Shown: positions 32,607 through 42,972 of the stretch, one piece after another
Layout: the number at the start of each line of letters is the position of its first letter
How positions within the stretch are numbered: the first letter of the stretch is position 1
Notes under the pieces: model-generated
Seen by the model: the letters and a program-made list of their open reading frames with translations, nothing else
What the model was told of the DNA's origin: nothing
The model's database searches: none
NCBI GenBank assembly: GCA_001179505.1
Contig: CDMY01000305.1
Span: forward strand, 361,191-425,190
Direction: 5' to 3'
DNA: 64,000 nucleotides
Origin: Vitrella brassicaformis
Lineage: Eukaryota > Sar > Vitrellaceae
Made by a program: the position numbers and the translations under genes

Positions 32607-33293
32607 ATGCCCCGCTCCGCCCTGCATCGTTTGTCCCAGCACTTGTCGCCCGTCCGCCGCCTGGCCACACACATTCAGCTCTCGCCCGCCGGCAGACACG
32701 CATGGAAGACACTGACTGCATCCCACTGGCAGCAGCTGGCCGCCCGCGGCACGACAGGGTGGCAGGCCAACATCGAGAGGCGACTGGTGGATCTTGAGAG
32801 GCAGCACGGCACCAAGCCGGCCATGGGTGTCAAGACCGAGCCATTCGACGACGAGATGGCACTCACGGTGGGCACCTGCAAGAGATATCTAGCGCATCAT
32901 GACGAGACCGAGGCCATCATCAAGAAGGTCGAAGAGCATCTGCGGCGTAGCGAGCGTTTCAAGAAACAAATCGCCGGTATGTGCGGGAGCTTGTCGACGT
33001 GGGGAGAATCTATTGAGAGAAGTGAGGAGAGACTGATGGCTGCAAAGAACCGGCTGGGGAAAGCAGCAAGTTGCGAGGTCCAGTCTTCTCTCAATCAGCA
33101 GGTGGCCCATGGGGATGCCAGGGCAAAGCCTCTGAAGGAGCGGCTGCGTCGGGATCCGGTGGGCAACGCTGACCACACTGCCAAGCGAGAGCAGGTGGAC
33201 TTATTTGAGTCACGTTTTCCTCAGGTTCTGCTGTGGTTCTGCTGCATCCCACTCGGGCTGATTTTGTGGCGCTTACTTTGCTGGTCACTGTAG
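32607..33293 (+). CDS. Tail-anchored coiled-coil protein, unknown
   Basis: From the ATG at 32607, 228 codons are open. An in-frame upstream exon joined at the CAG near 32590 could extend it 5', but that stretch looks like UTR. The N terminus (MPRSALHRLSQHLSPVRRLA) is Arg-rich and amphipathic, like a mitochondrial presequence. The middle holds two helical, coiled-coil-prone segments (IERRLVDLERQHG; ETEAIIKKVEEHLRRSERFK; ERSEERLMAAKNRLG). The C terminus is a single membrane helix (VLLWFCCIPLGLILWRLLCW) two residues before the stop. A membrane-anchored adaptor of mitochondria or ER is possible, but no family is recognised. The stop codon lies within a 20-bp tandem repeat. Confidence 0.55.
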   Translation: MPRSALHRLSQHLSPVRRLATHIQLSPAGRHAWKTLTASHWQQLAARGTTGWQANIERRLVDLERQHGTKPAMGVKTEPFDDEMALTVGTCKRYLAHHDETEAIIKKVEEHLRRSERFKKQIAGMCGSLSTWGESIERSEERLMAAKNRLGKAASCEVQSSLNQQVAHGDARAKPLKERLRRDPVGNADHTAKREQVDLFESRFPQVLLWFCCIPLGLILWRLLCWSL

Positions 33294-33355
33294 TGCTTTG
33301 CTGGTCACTGTAGTGCTTTGCTGGTTACTGTAATGCTTTGCTGGTCACTGTAGTG
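33276..33355 (+). repeat. Four tandem copies of a 20-bp repeat overlapping a stop codon
   Basis: The unit CTTTGCTGGTCACTGTAGTG occurs at 33276, 33296, 33316 (two changes) and 33336. The first copy supplies the last codons and the TAG (33291-33293) of the tail-anchored protein gene. The other copies lie in its 3' flank. Confidence 0.95.
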
Positions 33356-34318
33356 GACTCTTCAGTGAATGTGATTCTATCTGTCGGAGCGTTCAGGGCT
33401 TGTTTCAGCGTGTAGGGAATGAAACATGGCGTGATTTCTGTGTAGTACTTTGTGGACTGGCAGCATCCTTCCCTGCGCTGGCTGGCTGGACTTATTCGAC
33501 ATGCCTAGATGGATGGATGGATGTACAATCGGTGAGGTCGCATGCGTCTGTCGTTGAGTGCCGATCTGGTAGCGGTAGGCTTCTTGGCGTGGATGGACGA
33601 GAACAGGGGTTTGTGGGGCAAGACAACGATGGCCAATTCAATGCCATGTACAATGATCATATTCTAGTATACACGCAGGGGCCATTCTCGACGTGATGCG
33701 CTGCGCATGGTGGATGGCAACACACAAAGTACACGCACGCCCAGCCAGCGCCCTGATTCATGTGTGAGCTTTTCCCCTACCTACCTAGTGCTTCGGTACC
33801 TTTTGGCGGCTTGGCTTCAGTTATTTTTCACCCATGTGTGCGTGCGTGGGGGAATCAATAGCATTAAGTTTGAATTGATCTCGTCCCGTCTCCCTTCCCC
33901 CCCACCCCTCTCTCTCATGGTTTTCCCTCCGTGTGCGTGGGTGTCTGTGTGTGTGTGGATGTCCACATATCGCGCCCACACCGAACAGCAGGACACCTTC
34001 TCTGTCTGTGAGACATTTGCTCTTGTGTGTTCGTAATGATAGTACTGCATCTGTGTGCGTCAGCCCATAAATTAACCATTCACACCGTGACGTCCATGTG
34101 CGCATGTTCACCGAGTCCTTGCCTCAGCTTCTCTCTAGCAGCCAGTCACACGAAGGAGACACCGATTAGCAATGGCCACGTACGCACCGATATAAAATGT
34201 AGGCAGCGATAAATGAGCGGAGGCACCGCTCCTCCCCTCTCCCCCGCAAGCACATGTAGAAGAGCGATTCACCCGATGAGCCGCCGCCGCCGTGTCTTGT
34301 GTTTCTGCTTCAGTTTTT
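33356..34318. other. Intergenic spacer, no gene seen
   Basis: About 960 bp between the convergent 3' ends of the tail-anchored gene and the kinase-like gene. It is more AT-rich than the exons, with short TG runs near 33935-33960, and I see no supported exon. Confidence 0.5.
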
Positions 34319-36079
34319 CTACAGTATACCAACCACAGCACAAACAGCCAAACACATATATGTGGGCATCCTTCCTGGCCGCCATCTTGAAAACACGTAC
34401 CGGATTGTGGTATTGGATTTTCTGATGATCGAGACAATCTTGTAGACCCTTTGCGTGAGGTTGTCGACATTCTCCGTGAGGTTGTCGATTGCCCTGTCCC
34501 TGTCCATGGCGTCCCTCTGCTAATGTGCTGTGTTGTGTCCTTTGACTGTGTCGCTGTCTGCCTGTCTGCCTGTCTGCCTGTCTGTCTGTCTGTCTCTGTG
34601 TATGCCTACCTGAAGTACAAGTCCAACTCCCTCTCGGTGATGTCGTTGTGTGTGGGCGAATGGCTGTGAGAGTGGCGCGAATATCCTGCTTCACGCCGGC
34701 CTCGTCCAACACAGGAACAAACGGCATCTGTCAACCCTGCAGAAGTGCATCAATCACATATCGTGTCGCACAGGAGTGTTCTCTCCCCGCCCAACACGGC
34801 TCTCTGTGAGTGAGTTGGTGAATCTCTGCTGTACGCGTCCCTGGGCATCCTGTGGCCAGAAGAGGCCGTTGCTCGGCGCTCCGAAGATCCCCATCATACC
34901 CTCGAGGGCCGCTGCGTCCGACCCGTCTTCGTACACGTTGCACGCCTGGTCGACCCATTGTACAAACGGATACAGCCCCGCCCGCAGCTCCATCAGGGCC
35001 TGGATGTATGCTTGCACATCGCCCTTGGGGCCGTACGGCCTCTCCCTCAGCCTCATTTCTGTGGGGCGGGTGGCGGTTGGGTACTGACCGACAGACAGGG
35101 GCAACACACACACGGAAAGACAGAGAGGCACATAAAATATATATGTCTCTATCTGTCTGTCTGCCTGTCTGCAGCGGGCTGGATGGGCTGGGTAAAAGAG
35201 AGTGCACGTACATACCATGTTGTGGTCGACTGCGTCGTCGGGTGGGACCTGGTCGTCCTTGGCGCACCCCAGGTCGATCACGTGCAGATGGCCCTGGGCA
35301 TCCCGCGTGAGGTTCTGCTTCTTGACGTCATTGTGAGTAACTGAAATGAGAAAAGAGGAAGAGAGAGAGAGTCATGTGTGTAGAGCCAGAGGCATACGTC
35401 CGTGCGTTCATCTCTGTATGTGTCTTTCTGGCTGACCTCCATCCTGGTGCATGGCTTGAAACCCCTGCAGGCCCTGTCGCGCGATGTCGCGACACTCGGC
35501 CAGTGGCGGTCCCATCGCGAGATTGGCCGTGTGGATGGCCAGGTCCTCCCCACAGTCAGGGAGCACGAGGTAGCCGTGCTCGTCGTCGACCTCGAAGTAG
35601 TACGTCAGGGGCGTCACGACATGCGGGCTGGCCATGGTGTTGGGCCGGGTGAGATACATGTGCTCATCTATGTACACCAAACGAAGGATCCGAGAGAAAG
35701 ATCTTGGCGCGCATGCACTTACTGTCCAGCGCCGCTGCAGGACCCTCACCCTCAGCCTGAAAATGCATTGCAGGCACGCAGAGAGGAATTCAGAATTATA
35801 ATCGCCGAGCTGCAGTGCGTCCCTTCTTGATGTATGCACGTTGGCCTCTCCATCCATGTATCGGGCGGACTGACGCGTCCAGGTCGGGCGCCCCCCTTCG
35901 CTCCTCGCCTGCTCGATGAGTCTGTCGCGCGCCTCTTCCATCTGAAAGCACATGCGATTGCTGCAGACGTGCAGGAGGTTAAGTCTGAAGCTGATACTTA
36001 CTACTTTGACTTTCTGCTTCAGACTGCATGACACCCTATACAATGCATGCTTGGCGCGCTTCTCGCACTGCATCCATCT

Positions 36080-36110
<31 letters not shown>

Positions 36111-37740
36111 AAAAAGTATGAGGTATGTCTGCTCGGGGCCGATGGAGAGGCTGCCTCCCGCCCATCTGCAGCTGCTGCTCCTCCATCTCCTCCATCTTTC
36201 GCTCGGCATCCCTCAAGCGACTCTCGTACTCAGACGTGTCGTCATCATGCTTTTGCTGATATTGGAACCACAGGACACAACGCCAATGAAGGATGTGTCT
36301 CTGCCCCACCTTTAGTTCTTGGTATTTGTCTTCCTGCTCGGTGAGTCTGTTCTGCCAGTCCTTTTCGCCGCCGTCGGACGCGTCCTGTATTGCAGTCTTG
36401 GCGCCTGTGTGTGAGTGCCTGCACCTGGCGCCCGCTGTCTTTGAGCATCTGCGCCTTGACCTGCACTGCTATGTCCTTGCCTTTCACCTTAGACTCGACC
36501 GTCTTCAATCTCCCACGCATCTCACGTGCCTACAAGAAAGAGAGGTCCGCCTGCGTTGCGGTGGTGGCCCTGCGGCCGCTGTTTCAGTCACCTCCTGCTG
36601 CAGAGTAGTGATTTCTTGTTGGAGCTCTTCTCCAAGGGAGGTTTGGTGGCGTAGGTGGCTTTCGGTCTCATCGGCCTGATGGTTTATGGATGACACACGC
36701 ACAATAGATGCCACAACAGGATGGTGTGTATGATCATGGTCACCCACACACACAGAGAAACACAGACACACAGACATATATACGCAGAGAGAGAGGCTGA
36801 CCTGTTTTCGGAGGTTGCCTTTGGCCTTTCTAATGTCATGTAGCTTCTCTTGAAGCCCACGGACGTCTTCACCATGTTTTTGCTGACGAGACCACACACA
36901 CAGAAACTTCCCCCGCAAGCATCTCGCACCATACCTGCAGCTCCTCATAACGCATCATTTGGTTGTTGAGCTCCTGGGCGTACGGCAACCACACAAGATG
37001 GTAAGGAAACGGACTGATGCCGGGCAGTGGCCTGCCCCTCCCTTTTTTGCTTGCCTCCTGCAAACGCTCCGCACGAGATCTTGGCGTGTGTGCACTTACT
37101 GTCCAGCGCCGCTGCAGGACCCTCACCCTCTGCCTGAAAGTGCATTGCAGGCACACCCAAGTAGGACAATTGGTGAGCTGAAGTGCATGAAGTGCGTATG
37201 TACCTTCTTGATGTATACACGTTGGCCTCTCCATCCATGTATCGGGCGGGCTGACGCGTCCAGGTCGGGGGCCCCCCTTCGCCCCTCGCCTCCTGCTCGA
37301 TGAGTCTGTCGCGCGCCTGACAATCTGAAAGCACATGCGATTGCTGCAGACGTGGCGTTGGTGCCTGGAGTGCCTCCTGCCGGCTGCACGTCAAAAAGGT
37401 TCCTCTTCAGGAAGTCGTCTTGCGTTCAGATAGAACGCATCTCAGGACGACGACCATCTCACTTGAGTCTCTTGGGGACGGGCCTCAACGAGGTGCCTCT
37501 GAGAAGCCCGAAGAGAGCCGGTGCAGCTGGTGTTCGTGTGACTTGAGAGAGTGAAGACAGGCTCTGTTGACGTTGACCGGCACTGGCTGCACCGCTCTCC
37601 TCTCCTTGGACCCCTCCCACACTGCCTCCACCCTCTTGGCCTGCAGGACGATTGCGGAAGACTCTTCCTTGACGGCTTTGGCTGCGCGGCGGGCCACATT
37701 TGCAGAAGAATGCCCGCCATCCTCCTCCAACCTCCTGGCT
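34319..37740 (-). CDS. Coiled-coil/protein-kinase-like protein with C-terminal membrane anchor
   Basis: Many short minus-strand exons; the 5' end is uncertain. A likely upstream exon near 37735-37550 is Ala/Glu-rich. Exons at about 37330-37080 encode an ARDRLIEQ segment, then AEGEGPAAALD. Coiled-coil exons follow, most starting and ending in phase 0: ELNNQMMRYEELQ, QKHGEDVRGLQEKLHD, ADETESHLRHQTSLGEEL, QKHDDDTSEYESRLRD. The ARDRLIEQ/AEGEGPAAALD exon pair then recurs at 35945-35725. A kinase-like lobe comes next: SPHVVTPLTYYFEVDDEHGY and LVLPDCGEDL, then VTHNDVKKQNLT (catalytic-loop type, HND for HRD) and VIDLGCA (DLG for DFG). After the C-lobe (EMRLRERPYGPKGDVQAYI) comes a helix (DNLTENVDNLTQRV) and a terminal membrane segment before the TAG at 34319. 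Catalytic activity is uncertain, as the glycine loop and beta-3 lysine are not clear. It may be two genes. Confidence 0.5.
36078..36106. repeat. (GA)n microsatellite
   Basis: GA dinucleotide run (TC on the coding strand) in an intron of the minus-strand kinase-like gene. Confidence 0.9.
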
Positions 37741-38325
37741 GTGTTTAAATTTCGTCTATTGAAAGCTCATGATGCTGCTCTTCATTCATCCACGGCGGCT
37801 GGGAAGGATTGGCTGCTGCCAAACAGACTAAAACAGACGGCAGACTGAGAAGGTAGGGATTAATTTGTCTCCCGTCTCGCCCATCGAGAAATCTCGCCGG
37901 ACCCTTTTTCGTTGAGAAGACAGATAAACAGCACAGAGGCAAATTTGACGGTTGTTCTTCTTTCTTGTTGTTTTCTGCAGACAGTCTGAATGGGTACGAT
38001 GCAGGCGGCAGACCTCAGGGTAGGTGCATGGACTGCACATAATATTGTCCATTCTTGTCGTACTTTTGCCCATTCCTCCAACACGCGACCTCCCCCCGAC
38101 TCTCCCCCTCTCCGTCAACACACTCAAAAGAAACGACCACCACAAACGACTCCCCACGTGAGTGTCTCTCGTCTCTCCCAGTGTCTCTCACTCAGAGAAA
38201 AATATACTACGAGGAGATATCATAACTACTGAGTTATCATACTGACTGTACAGCGTCGTCTGCCGTACGATCGTAGATGTGTGGACCCATAGATGAATGC
38301 ATTCATATAGAGATCTGCAGACATA
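37741..38325. other. Intergenic region, no gene seen
   Basis: Between the 5' end of the kinase-like gene and the 3' end of the polymerase gene, both on the minus strand. A short minus-strand ATG frame (MNEEQHHELSIDEI) ends in a stop without a usable donor. Nothing else is supported. Confidence 0.45.
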
Positions 38326-41300
38326 TCAGGCCCTCGCCTCTGCCGTGGCGAGGACGATGTCGTCCTCCAACTGGTGCCCGTGGAGGGCCTCGATCTGCTC
38401 CTCAACCTCCTCCTCATCTGCACACACACACACATCCACATACACAGCCACACATTCGCACCAACCAACACCTGAGAAAAGACTTGGTGTGTGGTTCTTG
38501 TGGCATACGTGTTGTGTGGGTCGCCCCGTTGAGCCACACGCGATTCCCGTTCAGATTGGCCGGCGGCACCGGTGCGGCCTCGCTGCCGCTATTCTGCTCC
38601 TCCTTTGTGGCTGTGGGTGTGGGTGTGGGTGTGATGGTCGCCATTGGTGCCCCACCTTTGGCCTCGTACCATGTCTCGGCCACTCGCGCGTCGACCTCGA
38701 GGGGCACCGAGAGGCCGTAGCGGGGGAAGGGGTGGCGCATGACGTCCAACACGATCTCACACGCAGCGGCCGCGTGAGCCTCAGGGCCCTGGCAGATGGA
38801 CAAATGGATAGATGAGATATGTCATGTGTGGCTGGGTAGTCGTGATCAACACTGGCAGACCTCGAGTAGGAATTCGTCGTGGACCTGCATGATGAGTGTG
38901 TATCCCATCTGCTTGAGGGCCGGGTGGTCCCGCAGCCGCAGCATGGCCGCCATGACCAGGTCGGCAGCTGACCCCTGGATCACGTGATTGACCGCCGCAC
39001 GCTCAGACTTCTCGCGGAAACGCGCACACTTGTGACTGCACACAGGCAGGCAGACAGGCAGACAGGCAGACAGGCAGATGCATCGAGAGGGTGGGTTGAT
39101 TTGCGGCTTGTGAGGATCCCCGCCCCCTGACTTGATGAATGGGAGTTTGCGCACGCGGCCGAGGAGGGAGCGGCTCTCGTTGGTGAAGCGCGCCTCGCGA
39201 ACCATACGCTGGCAGCCAGCATCCGACAAGAGAGACACACAGACGTTCTGGCGATGGGGGTGGGGGTGCAGAGGTACTTGGGTGGGTGGCCTACCTCTTT
39301 CCAGAGCTGCACCTCCGTCTTTTGCTGATACCAACGATCGAGGAAGTCCTGAGCCTCAACGTACTGATGCGTGACGCAATCAACACAGAGACACATCGAG
39401 AACCGCCCGTGTGTCGATGCGTGTGTGCCAGTAAGTGACCTTGCAGCCGAGGTCGTCAGCGAGTGCCGCAGGCCCCTTGCCGTACGCAATGCTGAAGTTG
39501 ATCATCTGAACCACACCCAAACACACACACACACATATAGAGCACACAACCAACGGAGTCGTCCGTGCGGGTGTCTCTCCATCGATGTGCGTGTGAATTG
39601 GTGGGTACCTTTGCAACGCTCCTCTCGTAGCGGAACCTGTCCTTGACCGACGGCCGACCGTCCAACGCCCCGCCGCCCTCCGCATTCCGGTCACACACTT
39701 CGCCTTTCTCAACAGCCATGCGTACCTGCCCAGCCACACACACAAATGTCCGCTTGCACGAAGCCTATGTGTGTGTGTGTTGTGTGTGTGTCATCTCGCG
39801 TACGTGTTCGAACATTTCGATGGCAGTTTCCGAGTGCAGGTCGGCCCCCTGCTGAAACTTGTCGATGAGGAAGGGGCAGCTGCTGGCGTGGGCGAGCACA
39901 CGCAGCTCCAGCTGGCTGTAGTCGGCAACAACCAGTCGGTGGCCTGCATGAAATGGGGAACAGGGGAAGGAACTCATGGATGGATGGATGTGTGTGTGTT
40001 GTGCAGGTGTGTGTGTGTTGTGCAGGTGTGTGGCAGCCAGGCATCCAGACCTTCGGGAGCTTTGAATGCCCGCCGGACGCCATATATGTCGTTGTTCTTG
40101 GAGGGCTGGTTCTGTAGGTTGGGGCGGCGGGACACGAGCCGACCTGGGAGACACAGGGGAGACCGCGCACGGGCGATGTGTTTGCGTGCTGGTCTGCCAT
40201 CTACCTGTGGCTGTGTCTGGCAGCAGGGAGGAGTGGATGCGGCCCTCGTCGTCGGCCTTGGCCTGCATTGATCCACCAGCAACGGCCAGAACTGTGTGTG
40301 GTGGGGGCTTCATGATTGGTCGCGCCTGCCTGCAAGGGCCGTATGTATGACGACAGCAGCCGCCGCGCACGGACGGCCTCACGCAGGTGCCACAACCCCT
40401 TGCACGCCTGCACATAACACAACCACATCACATCAGGATCACATCAGGATGGATGCATCAGCTATGGGTGTCGTGTTGTCACCTCAAACGCCCTCTCAGG
40501 TCCGATCTTGAGCTCGAGTTGGTGGAATGCCTCTCCCAGCAGCGGGGGGTTTCTGAAGGGCTCGCCGGCGAACCACCGCAGAATCTGCTGGCTCGTCTTG
40601 GGCCAACCCGTCTCCGTCCACGCCGCTTTGGACTGAATGAATGAATGAACCGCCAACAACACCCGCACAAACACTATCCATGTGCGTGTGCGTGTGTGTG
40701 GCCCCCCGATGCAGCGGACCGGACCTTCTTGCCGGCCTTGACTTTGAGCCCGATGCCTGTGATGGTGAACGAGATGTTCTTGGTGGCCCTGATCTTGCCC
40801 TCGGCGACCTCCTGTCGCGTGTTGGGGGCCTGGAAGCTGCTGGAGGGATTGAGTATCTCGGACGTCTTGAGGTTCATCTGCTGGTCTTCGGGCGGACAGT
40901 CGGGGTCGCCGTACAGAAACTGCCTGCACACACACACACACACAGGGAGAAGGCGTGTTGTCTTAGGTGTTAGGTGTTAGGTGTTAGGTGTTAGGTGTTT
41001 GGTATGTGTGGCACCTGATTTGCATGGCACTGATGATGTTGATGCAGTCTGCCCGCGGGTTCAGGGGCTGCCGATCGGAGCCCTCGAAGGACTGAGCCCA
41101 ACGGACAAACGCATCCTGGTGGCTCTGGGTGACATGAGACATACATGCAGATGTGTGTGTCAGCCATCCATCCATCCATCTATTTGTGGGCGGTTTGTGC
41201 TGAGTGACCTGTGTGCCCATGGCGGCCTCGTGTTCGATACGCTTGAGGTGCTGTCTGTCGAGGTACATGCCCTTCTCCTCAATCTCACACAACAACCCAC

Positions 41301-42736
41301 CCAACGGCGTCCAATACGTCTGCACACACACCCACCCACCCACCCACCCACACACACAGACAGAGAGAGAGAGGGAGAGAGAGAGAGAGAGATCCAGCCA
41401 GCCATTCGTCCATATGAGACATACATTTTCCCTCAGCCCACCCACTCACCTGCACGAAGTCCCACATGTTCTTGCCCGTCACCTTATCCTTCTCCCAATG
41501 CCGCTTGCCCAGCACGGCGTCACCCACTACCACAGCTGTCCCCTCCCCCTCTCCCTCTCCCACCCCACCCCCAATGCCCGCATGCACCTCGGTCAGCCAC
41601 TGCTGGTCCTGGAGTATCTGGCGGAAGTGCTGGTAGAGAAAGTAGGCGCCCCTGGCGTCCTCACACCCGTACCGCACCCACTTGATCAATGTCGGCTCGT
41701 CCGCAGAGTCGTGCACGTCCTGCGCGTCACGACCGCCGAAATGCTTCCTGCGTCAGTCGTCAGTCGGACACACGATAGACGATACGTGTGTCCAGGCCCT
41801 TCCCCTCCCCCCCATTGTGTGTGTGGCCTACTTGAATTCATCGATGGTGACGCGGCCACTGACGTAGTGCTGCGTGAGGCTCTTGAGCGAGTAGGGCTTG
41901 CCCGACACAGCAGGGGGCTGGGAGGAGCCCGCCGCCTTCCTGCCGGCCTTCTTGCCCCCCTTGCCCTTGCCCTTCTCCCCCTGACCACCGCCACACATGA
42001 TCGAGTACATGCGGGCGGCCCCGATGCCGCCATCGAAGGTGAAGCGGACCGTGGAGCTGTGGCCCATCTTGCGCCTCAGCAGCCCCTCCTGCACCGCATC
42101 CCTCTCGTCCTCAAGGATGCCCTCCCCCTCCCCCAGCTCCCTCTGCAGGTCCTCCTCGTCTTTCTGCCGCACGCGCCGCTCCCACGAGGAGAGGGAGGTG
42201 TCTATGAGCCGGGCCAGGTGCCATGTGTCGGCCTCGAAGCCCTCCACGCCGATCTGCTGGCGCTTGAGGAGGTGCCGGTCGAAGGAGAAGTTGTGGAAGA
42301 CCTTCCTGAAGATCGGGTTCTCGAAATACTCCTTGAAGGCCAGCAGCCACTCCTGGCCGCCCTCCCCCTGGTTGTCGATCCACAGAAAGGGCCCGCTGCC
42401 GAAATCCACCTCCTCGCCGGCATAGCAGGAGCCGGACACCACTCTGCCGTGACTGACGGGGCTCTGCACCGTCGGCAGGATTTCAGTGGCCTCGACGTCC
42501 CACGCGTGCGCCCTCTCCCTCAGCGCATCACAGGTCAGCACCTCCAGCGCCTTGCATGCACTGCTGCGGTCGGTGACCATGGTGATGCCGGAGGTCCGCC
42601 TGAGCTCATGGTCCGATATGCAAAGACCCTTCTGGGCGAGGCGATGGCGACGCTGGGCGGCCGAGAGGGTGGCGAAGCGGGATGCAGAGGTCCCGGGAAG
42701 CACCCGGGCGATGCTATTCACCTTCAAGAGACCCAT
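38326..42736 (-). CDS. Organellar family-A DNA polymerase (Pol I/POP-like) with 3'-5' exonuclease
   Basis: About 17 exons; the first starts at the ATG at 42736. Its N terminus (MGLLKVNSIARVLPGTSAS) is basic and acid-free, like an organelle presequence. The 3'-5' exonuclease has motif I DVEAT (residues about 80-84), motif II HNFSFDRH (about 148-155), and motif III in the next exon (RYGCEDARGAYF). The polymerase domain has RRPNLQNQP, motif A DYSQLELRVLAHA, motif B split over an intron (RSVAK, MINFSIAYG), NHVIQGSAADLV, and motif C LIMQVHDEFLLE. All carry the acidic metal ligands. No 5'-3' exonuclease domain is seen, as in plant organellar polymerases, which replicate plastid and mitochondrial DNA. 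A Gly/Lys-rich insert (KGKGKGGKKAGRKAAG) lies in the exonuclease region. The C terminus (EEEVEEQIEALHG...) ends with TGA at 38328-38326. Which organelle it serves cannot be told. Confidence 0.92.
40963..40997 (+). repeat. Five perfect copies of heptamer TTAGGTG
   Basis: An uninterrupted (TTAGGTG)5 array in an intron of the polymerase gene. It resembles a variant of telomere-type heptamers (TTTAGGG) but is interstitial and may be a chance microsatellite. Confidence 0.95.
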
Positions 42737-42972
42737 TACTCACTCCGGAGGATGAGCCATTCCTTTGTTTGCCTTCAAACCCCAATTGTCAAACCCTGCA
42801 CCCTAATTGTTGACCCCAACCCTGCACCCTTCGGACGAGCGAAAAAGAACCGTACACCAAAACACCAAAACAACACTCAAAGGCACACAGGAGGCCACAC
42901 CAGCAAACGAAACCCACAGAGCACGCTTGGCGCAAGAAGGAGAGCTGCGTGAATATTCGGCTGTTGTTCATC
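42737..42972. promoter_or_regulatory. Divergent promoter region, polymerase/RING genes
   Basis: The 236 bp between the two start codons hold a direct repeat, AACCCTGCACCCT at 42792-42804 and 42818-42830, separated by an AT-rich spacer. Its role in either gene is inferred from position only. Confidence 0.35.

Noticed and set aside
37485-37730. Separate small gene on the minus strand
   Set aside because: It has no ATG start and its Ala/Glu-rich sequence fits an upstream coiled-coil exon of the kinase-like gene, so it was included there as uncertain.
41204-42952. Longest open frame in the window (582 codons, plus strand)
   Set aside because: Antisense to the exonuclease exon of the DNA polymerase, which has all catalytic motifs on the minus strand. 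The plus-strand frame shows no domain and is a by-product of GC-rich codon use.
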